This document shows positions 55,747 through 64,000 of a DNA stretch of 64,000 nucleotides, one piece after another. The notes beneath the pieces were generated by a model that was not told the DNA's origin, did no database searches, and was given only the letters and a program-made list of their open reading frames with translations. Position 1 is the first letter of the stretch. Each line of letters begins with the position of its first letter. A program made the position numbers and the translations under genes. The stretch comes from Actinobacillus porcinus (lineage in GTDB: Bacteria > Pseudomonadota > Gammaproteobacteria > Enterobacterales > Pasteurellaceae), in contig NZ_CABFKI010000006.1 in assembly GCF_901764995.1 (NCBI RefSeq), positions 1-64,000 of the forward strand, written 5' to 3'.

Positions 55747-56253
55747 TTATTTTGCCGTTTTAACTTGATGTTGTAAGGCGACCATTTTGGCGATAATTTG
55801 ACGAGCCGCTTGTTCGCGCATATCGTTCCAAATGACCTCACGTTCTGCCGATTTTGCTAGCGCGGCACGAGAGTTGTCAAAGAAAGTACGGTTAACGCTG
55901 ACGGAAATTTCATGAGCTTCTTGTTTTGGTAAGCGAACATTGGCGCTTACGTTCATAATCAGCACTTTTTCTGCTTCACGTCCTTGTTTAAAGACCGACA
56001 CCACTTCATCATTGGTGCGCACGTTGTGAATCCGTAAAACAGCGACATCTTCGCGCGGATCCACCACATTAATATTGCTCATCTGAAGTTGTTTGCGCAT
56101 TGCCATGGACATAGCATCGTATTTGTCCGCACTTTCAAAACTGATGGTTTGTAATTCTTTCGGTACTAATTGACCGGTTTGAAAATGAAAACCACAGGCG
56201 GAAATGGCGGCAATGCTTGTGATTAATGCGATTTTTTTCAATAGGTTAAACAT
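55747..56253 (-). CDS. lptE: LPS-assembly lipoprotein LptE
   Basis: Outer-membrane lipoprotein that plugs the LptD barrel and helps insert lipopolysaccharide. 168 residues with the lipobox ISAC, then GFHFQTGQLVPKEL, the conserved start of the mature protein. Start set at ATG 56253, which follows AAGGGGAA; the open frame has 7 more codons with no better site. It lies between the unnamed lipoprotein and holA on the same strand, matching the usual leuS-lptE-holA order. Confidence 0.93.
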   Translation of the reverse strand: MFNLLKKIALITSIAAISACGFHFQTGQLVPKELQTISFESADKYDAMSMAMRKQLQMSNINVVDPREDVAVLRIHNVRTNDEVVSVFKQGREAEKVLIMNVSANVRLPKQEAHEISVSVNRTFFDNSRAALAKSAEREVIWNDMREQAARQIIAKMVALQHQVKTAK

Positions 56254-56264
56254 AAATTCCCCTT

Positions 56265-56975
56265 TTATTTGCAAATAATATTAAACAGAAGACTGGCTTT
56301 TTCTTTAATATTGGCAACCGCCATATTTTTGCCCCATTTCTGTTCTTGTGCTTTGATCATTTTTTGTAACTTTTCGTTATTGCCGGTAAAGCTTGGCGTA
56401 TAACCAATTTCTGTCGGTGCGCTGTTATGGCGTAATGTGACGTTAATTAGTGCCGTATAGAAATCCGTAAAGCTATTTTCAGGGTAATAATTGGTTGTCA
56501 TTAACAACGTTACCCCTGTTTTGCCTTTGAAATCCTGACAAATGGCTTTTTCCGCACTGAATTTAGCATGACTTAATCGCATACCGCCAAATTCATAGAA
56601 ATCAAAACTTGTAGCTTGCGCGAGTTTTTTAATATTTTGCTCATCATAAATATTAACGGATTTTCCATCAAGCAAGAAAATGGTTGCCATAGCACTATTT
56701 TCCTTGGCACGCCCTAAAGGAAACATTTCACCGAGTTCTTTTTTCGCTTTTAATTCCCCAAAAGGTTGAGCTAAATAAGCCATATGTGCATCACGTTCTA
56801 CGCTTTTCCCGTTTTGAAAAGCCTGAACTTTCCAGCTATAAAAACCGACTTCTTGAATACTGCCGTCAATATCTTTAAAAGGACGCCAATCTAAATGTGC
56901 GAAATCATTATTGGATGCACAGCCTGAAAGTGCGGTGAGAATGATGGCGGTTTTTGTTAATGTTGTGAATTTCAT
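56265..56975 (-). CDS. Hypothetical lipoprotein
   Basis: A 236-residue protein not recognised beyond its targeting signal: MKFTTLTKTAIILTALSGCA ends in the lipobox LSGC, so it is probably lipid-anchored in the envelope. The mature part is a mixed alpha/beta domain without known motifs; two further Cys residues (AICQDF and the last-but-one residue) might pair. The start could be at ATG 56981 or 56975; neither has a strong ribosome site. It is inserted between leuS and lptE, which are adjacent in E. coli, so it may have an outer-membrane assembly role, but this is only a guess from position. Confidence 0.75.
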   Translation of the reverse strand: MKFTTLTKTAIILTALSGCASNNDFAHLDWRPFKDIDGSIQEVGFYSWKVQAFQNGKSVERDAHMAYLAQPFGELKAKKELGEMFPLGRAKENSAMATIFLLDGKSVNIYDEQNIKKLAQATSFDFYEFGGMRLSHAKFSAEKAICQDFKGKTGVTLLMTTNYYPENSFTDFYTALINVTLRHNSAPTEIGYTPSFTGNNEKLQKMIKAQEQKWGKNMAVANIKEKASLLFNIICK

Positions 56976-56991
56976 AGGCATATAGAAATAT

Positions 56992-57009
56992 GGTGGGTTT
57001 TCACCCACC
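56992..57009. other. Hairpin between leuS and the lipoprotein gene
   Basis: GGTGGGT / ACCCACC, 7-bp arms with a 4-nt loop. No T run follows on the minus strand, so it is more likely an mRNA structure than a terminator. Confidence 0.5.
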
Positions 57010-57028
57010 TTATTTGTTAACAAGTCAA

Positions 57029-59611
57029 TTACTTCGCAACAAAACTAAATAATTTACCCGGTACATAAATGGTTTTCACAATGTTCAAGCCATCTAAGAA
57101 TTTTTGTACGTTGTCATCTTGCAATGCCACTTCTTTGATTTGCTCTTCGCTGAAGTCAGCAGGGACTGTGACTTTACCGCGTACTTTACCGTTGACTTGC
57201 ACCACAACCAATTTCTCATCTTCCACCATTGCCGTTTCGTCAGCAACGACCCAAGGGGCGAAGTCGATGTTGTCTTGGTTGCCTAATTCTTTCCATAATT
57301 GGAAACAGATGTGTGGTGTAATTGGGTAAAGCATGCGTACGACCGCACTTAATGCTTCCGCCATTACTGCGCGATCTTGTTCATCTGCAAGTGGTGCGCG
57401 CGTGAGTTTGTTCATTAACTCCATAATTGCCGCAATCGCGGTGTTAAAGGTTTGGCGGCGACCAATATCATCAGACACTTTCGCAATGGTTTTGTGAACA
57501 TCACGACGTAAGGCTTTTTGTGCACCTGAAAGTGCGGTCGGATCTAAGGCAGTTTGTGCCGGATTTTTGTTGTATTCAAACACCAAATTCCACAAACGAC
57601 CTAAGAAACGTTTTGCCCCTTCTACGCCTGATTCTTGCCATTCTAAGGTCATTTCCGCAGGCGATGCGAACATCATAAATAAGCGAACCGTATCGGCACC
57701 GTATTTTTCCACCATTTCTTGTGGGTCGATACCGTTGTTTTTCGATTTCGACATTTTGGTCATACCGCTATGTACTAACTCATGACCTTCGTCATCGGTG
57801 GCTTTGATGATACGACCTTTTTCATCACGCTCTAAGGTCACTTTTGTTGGGCTAACCCAAATGCGCTCATTAGTTGGGCTGGTGTAATAGAAAGCGTCTG
57901 CCAACACCATACCTTGGCATAACAATTTGTTAGCCGGTTCGTCGGATTTCACCAAACCGGCGTCACGCAATAATTTATGGAAGAAACGGAAGTAAAGTAA
58001 GTGCATGGTCGCGTGTTCGATACCGCCGATATATTGATCCACAGGTAACCAATAGTTGGCTTCTTCTGGGTCTAACATGCCTTCGTGGAATTGCGGGCAA
58101 GTGTAGCGCGCGTAATACCAAGAGGATTCCATAAAGGTATCAAAGGTATCCGTTTCTTTTAATGCAGGTTGTCCGTTGTAAGTGGTTTTCGCCCAGTTTG
58201 GATCTGCTTTAATTGGACTTTGTACGCCGTCCATCACCACATCTTCAGGCAAAATTACAGGCAAATCGGCTAATGGCGTTGGAACCACTTCACCATTTTC
58301 AAGGGTGATCATTGGAATTGGTGCACCCCAATAGCGTTGACGTGACACGCCCCAATCGCGTAAACGGAAATTCACTTTACGTTTCCCACAACCCATGGCT
58401 TCTAATTTGTCGGCAATACCATTAAATGCCGCATCAAAATCTAAGCCGTTAAATTCCTCAGAGTGGATTAATTTACCATGTTCAGTAAATGCGGCTTTAG
58501 TTAAATCAATTTCTTCACCATTTGCAGGCTCAATCACTTGTTTCAACGGTAAACCGTATTTAGTAGCAAATTCAAAGTCACGGGCATCGTGAGCAGGCAC
58601 CGCCATCACAGCACCTGTGCCGTAGTGCATTAACACAAAGTTCGCCACCCAAATTGGCACGAGTTTGCCTGTGATTGGGTGAATAGCATTAATGCCTGTC
58701 GCCATGCCTTTTTTCTCCATTGTAGCCAGTTCCGCTTCCGCCACTTTGGTGTTTTTACATTCTTGAATGAATGCAGCAAGTTCAGGGTTATTTTTTGCCG
58801 CACTTTCCGCTAATGGATGACCTGCTGCGACAGAAATAAAGCTCACGCCATAGAAAGTATCAGGGCGCGTGGTGTAAACCGTGAGCGTTTCATCAGAATT
58901 TTCAACACGGAAAGTAATATCCACCCCTTCAGAACGACCAATCCAGTTGCGCTGCATGGTTTTTACCATATCCGGCCATTCAGGAAGTTGGTCTAATCCG
59001 CCTAAAAGTTGCTCCGCATAATCGGTGATTTTAATAAACCATTGTGGAATTTCTTTTTGTTCCACCGGGGTATCACAACGCCAGCAGCAACCCTCGTGGA
59101 CTTGTTCATTGGCAAGGACAGTTTCATCATTCGGGCACCAGTTTACCGTAGAGGTTTTTTTGTAAACCAAGCCTTTTTTGTACAATTCGGTAAAGAACCA
59201 TTGTTCCCATTTGTAATATTCAGGACGGCAAGTGGCAATTTCACGATCCCAGTCATAGCCTAAGCCCAACATTTTGAGCTGACCTTTCATATACTCAATA
59301 TTTTCATAGGTCCATTTTGCCGGCGCAGTTTTATTTTTTACCGCCGCCCCTTCCGCAGGTAAACCGAAAGCATCCCAACCGATAGGCTGTAATACATTTT
59401 TACCGTTCATACGTTGATAGCGAGAAACCACATCGCCAATAGTGTAGTTACGCACGTGACCCATATGTAGGCGACCTGATGGATAAGGGAACATAGAAAG
59501 GCAGTAATATTTTTGTTTGCTCGGATCTTTTACCGCTTTAAAGGTTTTGTTGTCTGCCCAATATTTTTGCACTTCGCTTTCAATCAAATCGGGACGATAT
59601 TGTTCTTGCAT
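57029..59611 (-). CDS. leuS: Leucyl-tRNA synthetase
   Basis: Charges tRNA-Leu. The 860-residue length matches the E. coli enzyme. The HIGH-type motif is [14 protein letters not shown] (near residue 43) and the KMSKS loop is [11 protein letters not shown] (near 620). The editing domain (CP1) holds [14 protein letters not shown] and the conserved Asp in [13 protein letters not shown]. The zinc-like module has [13 protein letters not shown] and CWRCDTPVE. First gene of the run down to holA; an uptake signal lies in its leader. Confidence 0.98.
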   Translation of the reverse strand: MQEQYRPDLIESEVQKYWADNKTFKAVKDPSKQKYYCLSMFPYPSGRLHMGHVRNYTIGDVVSRYQRMNGKNVLQPIGWDAFGLPAEGAAVKNKTAPAKWTYENIEYMKGQLKMLGLGYDWDREIATCRPEYYKWEQWFFTELYKKGLVYKKTSTVNWCPNDETVLANEQVHEGCCWRCDTPVEQKEIPQWFIKITDYAEQLLGGLDQLPEWPDMVKTMQRNWIGRSEGVDITFRVENSDETLTVYTTRPDTFYGVSFISVAAGHPLAESAAKNNPELAAFIQECKNTKVAEAELATMEKKGMATGINAIHPITGKLVPIWVANFVLMHYGTGAVMAVPAHDARDFEFATKYGLPLKQVIEPANGEEIDLTKAAFTEHGKLIHSEEFNGLDFDAAFNGIADKLEAMGCGKRKVNFRLRDWGVSRQRYWGAPIPMITLENGEVVPTPLADLPVILPEDVVMDGVQSPIKADPNWAKTTYNGQPALKETDTFDTFMESSWYYARYTCPQFHEGMLDPEEANYWLPVDQYIGGIEHATMHLLYFRFFHKLLRDAGLVKSDEPANKLLCQGMVLADAFYYTSPTNERIWVSPTKVTLERDEKGRIIKATDDEGHELVHSGMTKMSKSKNNGIDPQEMVEKYGADTVRLFMMFASPAEMTLEWQESGVEGAKRFLGRLWNLVFEYNKNPAQTALDPTALSGAQKALRRDVHKTIAKVSDDIGRRQTFNTAIAAIMELMNKLTRAPLADEQDRAVMAEALSAVVRMLYPITPHICFQLWKELGNQDNIDFAPWVVADETAMVEDEKLVVVQVNGKVRGKVTVPADFSEEQIKEVALQDDNVQKFLDGLNIVKTIYVPGKLFSFVAK

Positions 59612-59726
59612 AGTTTTACCTTTGAAATTGTCAAAAAATTGACCGCACTTGGGTCAAATAGAGAGTTAGAAAATGCCGTATAGGATAGCGGAAAACCGTT
59701 AAAATTAAAAGATAAACAACTTCTAA

Positions 59727-60344
59727 TTATTGATGGCATTTCTCATACAGGGGTAATAAATGCTGAATAGATTTTGTGATAAATTCGGTAGGATTGATTT
59801 TATCTAATTCTGCTTTCTCTACATTGCGTCCAATACACCAAAAATCATCATCTGAACGTAAAAGTAGATCTTGCTCAGTTAATTGTTTCACTTGACGAAA
59901 ATCATCATACTCACTTTCATCTCCGCGCCAAATCTCCCAATCAGCAAATTGGTTTTTATCCAAATTATCTAGCCATTGATTATATTGTTGTACATTAATT
60001 TGCGAGCGATCGGCACGATAACAATGCCAATCTAAACAAACTTGCAGGCGACGACGGTTTAATAACACAGATAAAATAGCCGCCGAGTTTTGGTTAAATT
60101 CGTATTTAAAATACGCAAAGAAATGCGCCCTTACCTGCCAACCATTGGTCCAACTTTCGATATGGGGTTTTGCAAAGGGCGAGCCTAGTTGTTGTGAAAC
60201 TTGTAAAATACAAGTTTTCCATTCATCCCATTCGCGTTTGTAGTCGGCTTTAATTTGGGGGATTTGTTCAGGGCAGAATTTTTTCATCTGTGCAAACTGA
60301 AAGAATGGAAGATTAAAAAGCTCGCAAGTTTGCGCTGAAATCAT
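59727..60344 (-). CDS. HI0552 family hypothetical protein
   Basis: A 205-residue soluble protein that by likeness and position matches the H. influenzae HI0552 family, which neighbours apaH in that genome. It is rich in Trp and aromatic residues ([39 protein letters not shown]) and has no signal or membrane segment. The start overlaps the apaH stop by 4 bases, so the two are translationally coupled. No function is known. Confidence 0.75.
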   Translation of the reverse strand: MISAQTCELFNLPFFQFAQMKKFCPEQIPQIKADYKREWDEWKTCILQVSQQLGSPFAKPHIESWTNGWQVRAHFFAYFKYEFNQNSAAILSVLLNRRRLQVCLDWHCYRADRSQINVQQYNQWLDNLDKNQFADWEIWRGDESEYDDFRQVKQLTEQDLLLRSDDDFWCIGRNVEKAELDKINPTEFITKSIQHLLPLYEKCHQ

Positions 60345-61168
60345 AAAAAATCTCCAACATTTTGGACCGCACTTTGGCTAAAAATTTGTTTATCTTCCCA
60401 ACGTAGCAAGGTCAGGCGATTACCCCAAGCACAGCCCGTATCGAGCGCGTAAATATTGCTTGGCGTTGGGCAATCTACAAGGCTTGCCCAATGTCCAAAC
60501 AGAATATTTTCCTGTTGAAAAAGAGGATTGTTACATTCAAACCAAGGTTTTAATTCGGGTGGTGCTTGGTCGATGGGGGCTTTGCATTCAAAATCCAGAC
60601 GGTGATCGGCGTAACAAAAGCGCATTCGGGTGAATACGTTAATACTGTAACGTAAGCGGTCAATGCCCTGTAAATCCGGTGACCAACGATCAGGCCGGCT
60701 GTCGTACATTTGGCTGAGTAGATATTTGATATCGCCATATTGCAACACCGCTTCCACTTCTTTAGCGCAAGATTGTGCAGTGGCAATATCCCAATCAGGG
60801 GAAATGCCCGCGTGAGACAAACTAAAACCTAATTGTTCGTGATACACAAATAAAGGCTGAAAGCGTAGCCAATCAATGAGTTCAGCAAAATCCTCAGCAG
60901 CAAAAAGTGCGGTCAAATTATCGCGTGGTTTGACTTTCTTAATCCCATAGGCACAAGACAGTAAATGCAAATCGTGATTGCCGAGTACCGTTTGCGCCTG
61001 ATTGCCTAGGGATTTTACAAAGCGTAAACATTCTAACGATTTCTCGCCACGCGCAATGAGATCGCCGGTTAAATACAAAAAATCATCAGAATTAAACCGC
61101 ACTTTTTCGAGCAATAATTGCAATTCATCAAAGCAACCGTGCAGATCGCCCACAAAATAGGTCGCCAT
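60341..61168 (-). CDS. apaH: Diadenosine tetraphosphatase (symmetrical)
   Basis: Hydrolyses Ap4A to two ADP and removes Np4A caps from RNA. A 275-residue metallophosphatase: [14 protein letters not shown] (near residue 7), [11 protein letters not shown] and [10 protein letters not shown] give the metal-binding GDxHG / GDxxxRG / GNHD set. [12 protein letters not shown] is the C-terminal signature. It starts 2 bp after ksgA, as in E. coli, where surA-pdxA-ksgA-apaG-apaH form one unit; pdxA and apaG are missing here. Confidence 0.97.
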   Translation of the reverse strand: MATYFVGDLHGCFDELQLLLEKVRFNSDDFLYLTGDLIARGEKSLECLRFVKSLGNQAQTVLGNHDLHLLSCAYGIKKVKPRDNLTALFAAEDFAELIDWLRFQPLFVYHEQLGFSLSHAGISPDWDIATAQSCAKEVEAVLQYGDIKYLLSQMYDSRPDRWSPDLQGIDRLRYSINVFTRMRFCYADHRLDFECKAPIDQAPPELKPWFECNNPLFQQENILFGHWASLVDCPTPSNIYALDTGCAWGNRLTLLRWEDKQIFSQSAVQNVGDFL

Positions 61169-61170
61169 AA

Positions 61171-62037
61171 TTATTCTACGTCTTCAAAAATGTCGTCTTT
61201 ATTCACATCAGCGGGTGGATTATCACACAGCCAGTTTGCCAAATGCACATAATCTGCAATGGTCAAGTTTTCCGCTCGTGCGTTTAAATCAATCCCAAGT
61301 GCGGTGAGATTTTCCGCAGAAAATAGTGTGGATAGCGCATTGCGCAAGGTTTTACGACGTTGGTTAAAGGCTTGACTTGTCACGCGATTAAGCCAATACA
61401 GATCTTTAACCGGATAAGGTAATTCTTTATGTGGAATTAAACGCACTACCGCGGAATCCACTTTCGGCGCAGGTTTAAACGCCGTTGGTGGCACTTCCAA
61501 CACAGGCATTACTTGGCAAAAATATTGCGTCATAATGGTTAAACGACCGTAAGCCTTGCTGTTTGGCGCGGCGCAAAGGCGTTTTACCACTTCTTTTTGC
61601 AACATAAAATGCATATCTTGGATTTTGTCGTGGAATTTCAACAAATGGAAAATCAGCGGCGTAGAAATGTTGTAAGGCAAATTGCCGAATACCCGTAATT
61701 TTTGCCCTTGCTCCGCCAGTTTTTCATCATCATAAAGTTTGCCAAAATCGAACTGCATGGCGTCAGTTTCAATCACATTGAGTTTTTGATGTAAGAACGG
61801 ATGATGACGTAAACGCTCTGCCAGATCGCGGTCAAGCTCAACGACCGTTAAGCGATCCACTTGATCGCCCACAGGCTCGGTTAACGCCCCTAAACCCGGG
61901 CCGATTTCCACTAAAAATTGGTCTTTTTGCGGATAGATTGCCGCAACAATGCCTTGAATCACATTGTCATCATGTAAGAAGTTTTGCCCGAAGCGTTTAC
62001 GGGCGGTATGGCCTAAATGGCGTTTTGAGTTACTCAT
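61171..62037 (-). CDS. rsmA: 16S rRNA dimethyladenosine transferase
   Basis: Dimethylates two adjacent adenosines near the 3' end of 16S rRNA (A1518 and A1519 in E. coli numbering) late in small-subunit assembly; also called KsgA. 288 residues. [12 protein letters not shown] opens the protein, [13 protein letters not shown] is the S-adenosylmethionine loop (near residue 42), and [15 protein letters not shown] is the catalytic NLPY motif. [17 protein letters not shown] is in the C-terminal domain. Between surA and apaH, all on the same strand. Confidence 0.97.
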   Translation of the reverse strand: MSNSKRHLGHTARKRFGQNFLHDDNVIQGIVAAIYPQKDQFLVEIGPGLGALTEPVGDQVDRLTVVELDRDLAERLRHHPFLHQKLNVIETDAMQFDFGKLYDDEKLAEQGQKLRVFGNLPYNISTPLIFHLLKFHDKIQDMHFMLQKEVVKRLCAAPNSKAYGRLTIMTQYFCQVMPVLEVPPTAFKPAPKVDSAVVRLIPHKELPYPVKDLYWLNRVTSQAFNQRRKTLRNALSTLFSAENLTALGIDLNARAENLTIADYVHLANWLCDNPPADVNKDDIFEDVE

Positions 62038-62056
62038 TGAATGGTTCCTAAAAGAA

Positions 62057-62080
62057 AGAGTGGGCGATGTCGCCCACTGA
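62057..62080 (-). terminator. Hairpin between surA and rsmA
   Basis: AGTGGGCGA / TCGCCCACT, perfect 9-bp arms with a 2-nt loop. On the minus strand CTTTCTTTT follows, so it may partly terminate the surA transcript before rsmA. Confidence 0.65.
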
Positions 62081-62085
62081 ATGAA

Positions 62086-63033
62086 TTAGTTTGAGAGAAT
62101 TTGAATATTGGCACCTTTGCGTAAGGCTTTAATCCAGTCTTTGGATTCTTCCTGCAACTGCTGATTAACCAGCTGTTCATAGGCTTTTTGACGATAAGCG
62201 TCAGCGGTAACATCCCCTTGACGTGTATCGGTGACTTCTAAAATATGCCAACCAAATTCCGTTTTAAACGGCGCGGAAATGACGCCTTGTTTTGTGGTTT
62301 TAATGGCATGTGCAAATTCAGGGGCGTAAATTTCAGGGAGAGCAAAACCTAAATCCCCACCATTAGCACCTGAAAGATAATCTTTCGAATAATTTTTTGC
62401 TGCATCCGCAAAGGTGGTTTTACCCGCCAGAATATCAGCACGAATTTGTGTTAATTGTGATTTGGCTTGCGCATCATTTAATAATGGGTTGAGTTTAATT
62501 AAAATATGGCGCACTTTATATTCTGTCGCCGTAATCGCTTTCTCATTACCACTGTTTTTAGCTTGTTCTAGCATTTGTTTACTAAGTGCTTCTACTTGTT
62601 CGCGACTCACATCAATATTTTTACCAATGCTGCGATTACGCACTTCAGACATCAAAATCTGATTGGCAATATTCGCTCTAAACTGCGTAATACTGATGCC
62701 TTGATAATCTAATGCATCCAATAACTGACCATAAGTTAAACCATTTTGGGCAGCAATATTTTGCACAATTTGATCCACTTGCGCCGGATTGATTTTGACG
62801 CCTGATTCTTGAATGGCTTTTTGTACCAACATATCATCAATAATGCTATCTAAAGCGGCAAGACGATTGGCTTCGGTATTGGCACGTTTTCCTAACGCGC
62901 GTTGTACTTGGCTTTCTAAAATCGGGTTGCCATCCACCGTGGCGACCACTTTTTCTATTGCTTGAGCATTGCCGATAAACGCTATGAATCCCATGGCGAC
63001 AAATAGCATATTTTTTAACTGTTTTAATTTCAT
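62086..63033 (-). CDS. surA: Periplasmic chaperone and peptidyl-prolyl isomerase SurA
   Basis: Helps fold and deliver outer-membrane proteins in the periplasm. 315 residues with a signal peptide cut near NAQA (residue 25). The chaperone N domain begins IEKVVATVDGNPILESQVQR. A single parvulin domain follows with YKVRHILIKLNP, GGDLGFALPEIYAPEFAHAI and FGWHILEVTD. E. coli SurA is about 428 residues with two parvulin domains; a one-domain form is usual in Haemophilus. It probably serves both giant adhesins of this window's organism. Confidence 0.93.
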   Translation of the reverse strand: MKLKQLKNMLFVAMGFIAFIGNAQAIEKVVATVDGNPILESQVQRALGKRANTEANRLAALDSIIDDMLVQKAIQESGVKINPAQVDQIVQNIAAQNGLTYGQLLDALDYQGISITQFRANIANQILMSEVRNRSIGKNIDVSREQVEALSKQMLEQAKNSGNEKAITATEYKVRHILIKLNPLLNDAQAKSQLTQIRADILAGKTTFADAAKNYSKDYLSGANGGDLGFALPEIYAPEFAHAIKTTKQGVISAPFKTEFGWHILEVTDTRQGDVTADAYRQKAYEQLVNQQLQEESKDWIKALRKGANIQILSN

Positions 63034-63107
63034 TTTTTATCCATTTTTACTAAAAATTTGTACTGATTAGAACGAGTTAGTCAAGAAAAGTTCCCTTTGC
63101 ACTCGCA

Positions 63108-63647
63108 TTATCGAGAAATTAGCGCGACTTCATAGCAACTGTCAAATTTCATTGTGCGTACTTGGACTTTTTCAGCGCGGCTGGTCGGAACGTTTTTGCC
63201 CACATAATCCGCGCGGATTGGCAATTCTCGATGACCACGATCCACAAAAATCACCAATTCAACTTTTGACGCACGCCCAAAGTCCACCAGTGCATCCAAG
63301 GCGGCACGAATGGTTCTACCGGTAAACAATACATCATCCACTAAGATGACCGTTTTACCTTGTACACTGATGTATTCGCTAGAACCCTTGTAAACAGGCG
63401 ATTGATCGCTGGGTTCAACATACTCTAAGTCATCTCGATAAAAGGTAATATCTAAATCAATCGATGGCAAATCTAATCCGGTTAACTCATTGATTTTTCG
63501 TTTAATGAGTTCGGCTATTTCTGCACCGCGGCGTTTAATTCCAACGATAATCAGATCATTTAGATTTTCATGTTTCTCAATGATCTCGTGGGAAATCCGC
63601 GAAATGGTACGTATAAATTGGTCTTCATCAATGATGATTTTTTCCAT
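63108..63647 (-). CDS. pyrR: Bifunctional pyrimidine regulator / uracil phosphoribosyltransferase
   Basis: A 179-residue phosphoribosyltransferase-fold protein. The PRPP-binding motif is VILVDDVLFTGRTIRAAL (near residue 94), and IVGIKRRGAEIAELI and ITFYRDDL are typical of PyrR. In Gram-positive bacteria PyrR is an RNA-binding attenuation protein; in Pasteurellaceae its regulatory part is less certain, so the enzymatic role is the safer reading. It is downstream of purN and upstream of surA on the same strand. Confidence 0.92.
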   Translation of the reverse strand: MEKIIIDEDQFIRTISRISHEIIEKHENLNDLIIVGIKRRGAEIAELIKRKINELTGLDLPSIDLDITFYRDDLEYVEPSDQSPVYKGSSEYISVQGKTVILVDDVLFTGRTIRAALDALVDFGRASKVELVIFVDRGHRELPIRADYVGKNVPTSRAEKVQVRTMKFDSCYEVALISR

Positions 63648-63731
63648 AAAAAATCCATCCCCAATAAGCTGAAATAAATTTTGCGTTACTATAACAAAAT
63701 TTTCACGGAATTTAACCGCACTTTGTAAAAA

Positions 63732-64000
63732 TTATTCGTTGGCGTAACCATTTTCAGGCAATAATTTGCCGTCTAAATAGGCTTTGCCCTCTTTTTCTTT
63801 TAGGCGGTCGCTGGCAAACCATTTTACAACGAGTGGATAAATCTGAATTTCTTGTGCTTTGACACGTTCTTCAATATCAGCGATGTCATCTTCAGGAAAA
63901 ATCGGTACTTTCGCTTGTAAGATAATGGCACCGCTATCTAATTCAGGTGTCACAAAATGTACGGTTGTACCATGTTCGGTATCGCCTGCATCCAATGCCT
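63732..64000 (-). CDS. purN: Phosphoribosylglycinamide formyltransferase, C-terminal part
   Basis: Partial gene running off the window end; 89 complete codons are visible. Transfers formyl from 10-formyl-THF to GAR in purine synthesis. The visible part has HGTTVHFVTPELDSGAIILQ, the conserved region around the catalytic Asp segment of PurN, and ends normally with ENGYANE. The codon at 63995 is an internal TTG, not the start: upstream bases continue in frame. Confidence 0.9.
   Translation of the reverse strand, partial: ALDAGDTEHGTTVHFVTPELDSGAIILQAKVPIFPEDDIADIEERVKAQEIQIYPLVVKWFASDRLKEKEGKAYLDGKLLPENGYANE

Overview
The window is a stretch of Pasteurellaceae chromosome. The best fit is Aggregatibacter or a close Haemophilus relative. 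The main evidence is the very frequent Hin-type DNA uptake signal AAGTGCGGT (both strands, often paired inside terminators). Housekeeping gene orders are also typical of the family (pyrR-surA-ksgA-apaH-HI0552-like, leuS-lptE-holA, znuC/znuB next to mepM). Sucrose and melibiose/raffinose utilisation genes would suit a sugar-fermenting oral Aggregatibacter, but the species cannot be fixed from sequence alone.

Layout. 0.1-7.6 kb: ATP-grasp ligase, purA, sucrose-6-phosphate hydrolase and fructokinase (separated by an array of tight hairpins), tyrS and sfsA. Between tyrS and sfsA is a strong promoter overlapped by Fur-like boxes, followed after about 70 nt by a Rho-independent terminator: a candidate iron-regulated small RNA. 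7.6-12.3 kb: a melR/melB pair with a GH36 alpha-galactosidase in place of the GH4 MelA of E. coli. 12.6-15.6 kb: pntAB. 15.6-21.6 kb: a 1997-residue RTX adhesin carrying a serralysin-like zinc protease domain. 21.8-25.0 kb: znuB, znuC and mepM.

25.2-41.4 kb is an accessory region. It holds two DUF4143-type ATPases and a remnant of a third, a MarR regulator with an ABC membrane protein that lacks an ATPase domain, a stand-alone restriction-endonuclease-like protein, an orphan efflux adaptor, a RhuM-like protein, a GlxA-type regulator, a periplasmic metallo-hydrolase, and a set of small redox and detoxification enzymes beside a LysR regulator and a CLC channel. Several sequence marks suggest import: a perfect 12-bp neisserial uptake sequence in one terminator, three exact copies of the other Pasteurellaceae uptake dialect (ACAAGCGGT) within 2.6 kb, an AT-rich gene, and gene fragments. 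The MarR gene and the distant efflux adaptor share an 18-bp element at their starts, so they may form one regulon.

41.5-64 kb returns to core genes: glnA, typA, raiA, a sodium:alanine/glycine symporter under a tandem glycine riboswitch, a 2176-residue trimeric autotransporter adhesin, then holA, lptE, a lipoprotein, leuS, an HI0552-like protein, apaH, ksgA, surA, pyrR and the end of purN. The autotransporter has an 11-G tract in its upstream region, which suggests phase-variable expression, and a long exact internal repeat.

No rRNA, tRNA, intact insertion sequence or CRISPR array was seen. Functions are assigned by reading motifs and recalling families; no database search was possible.
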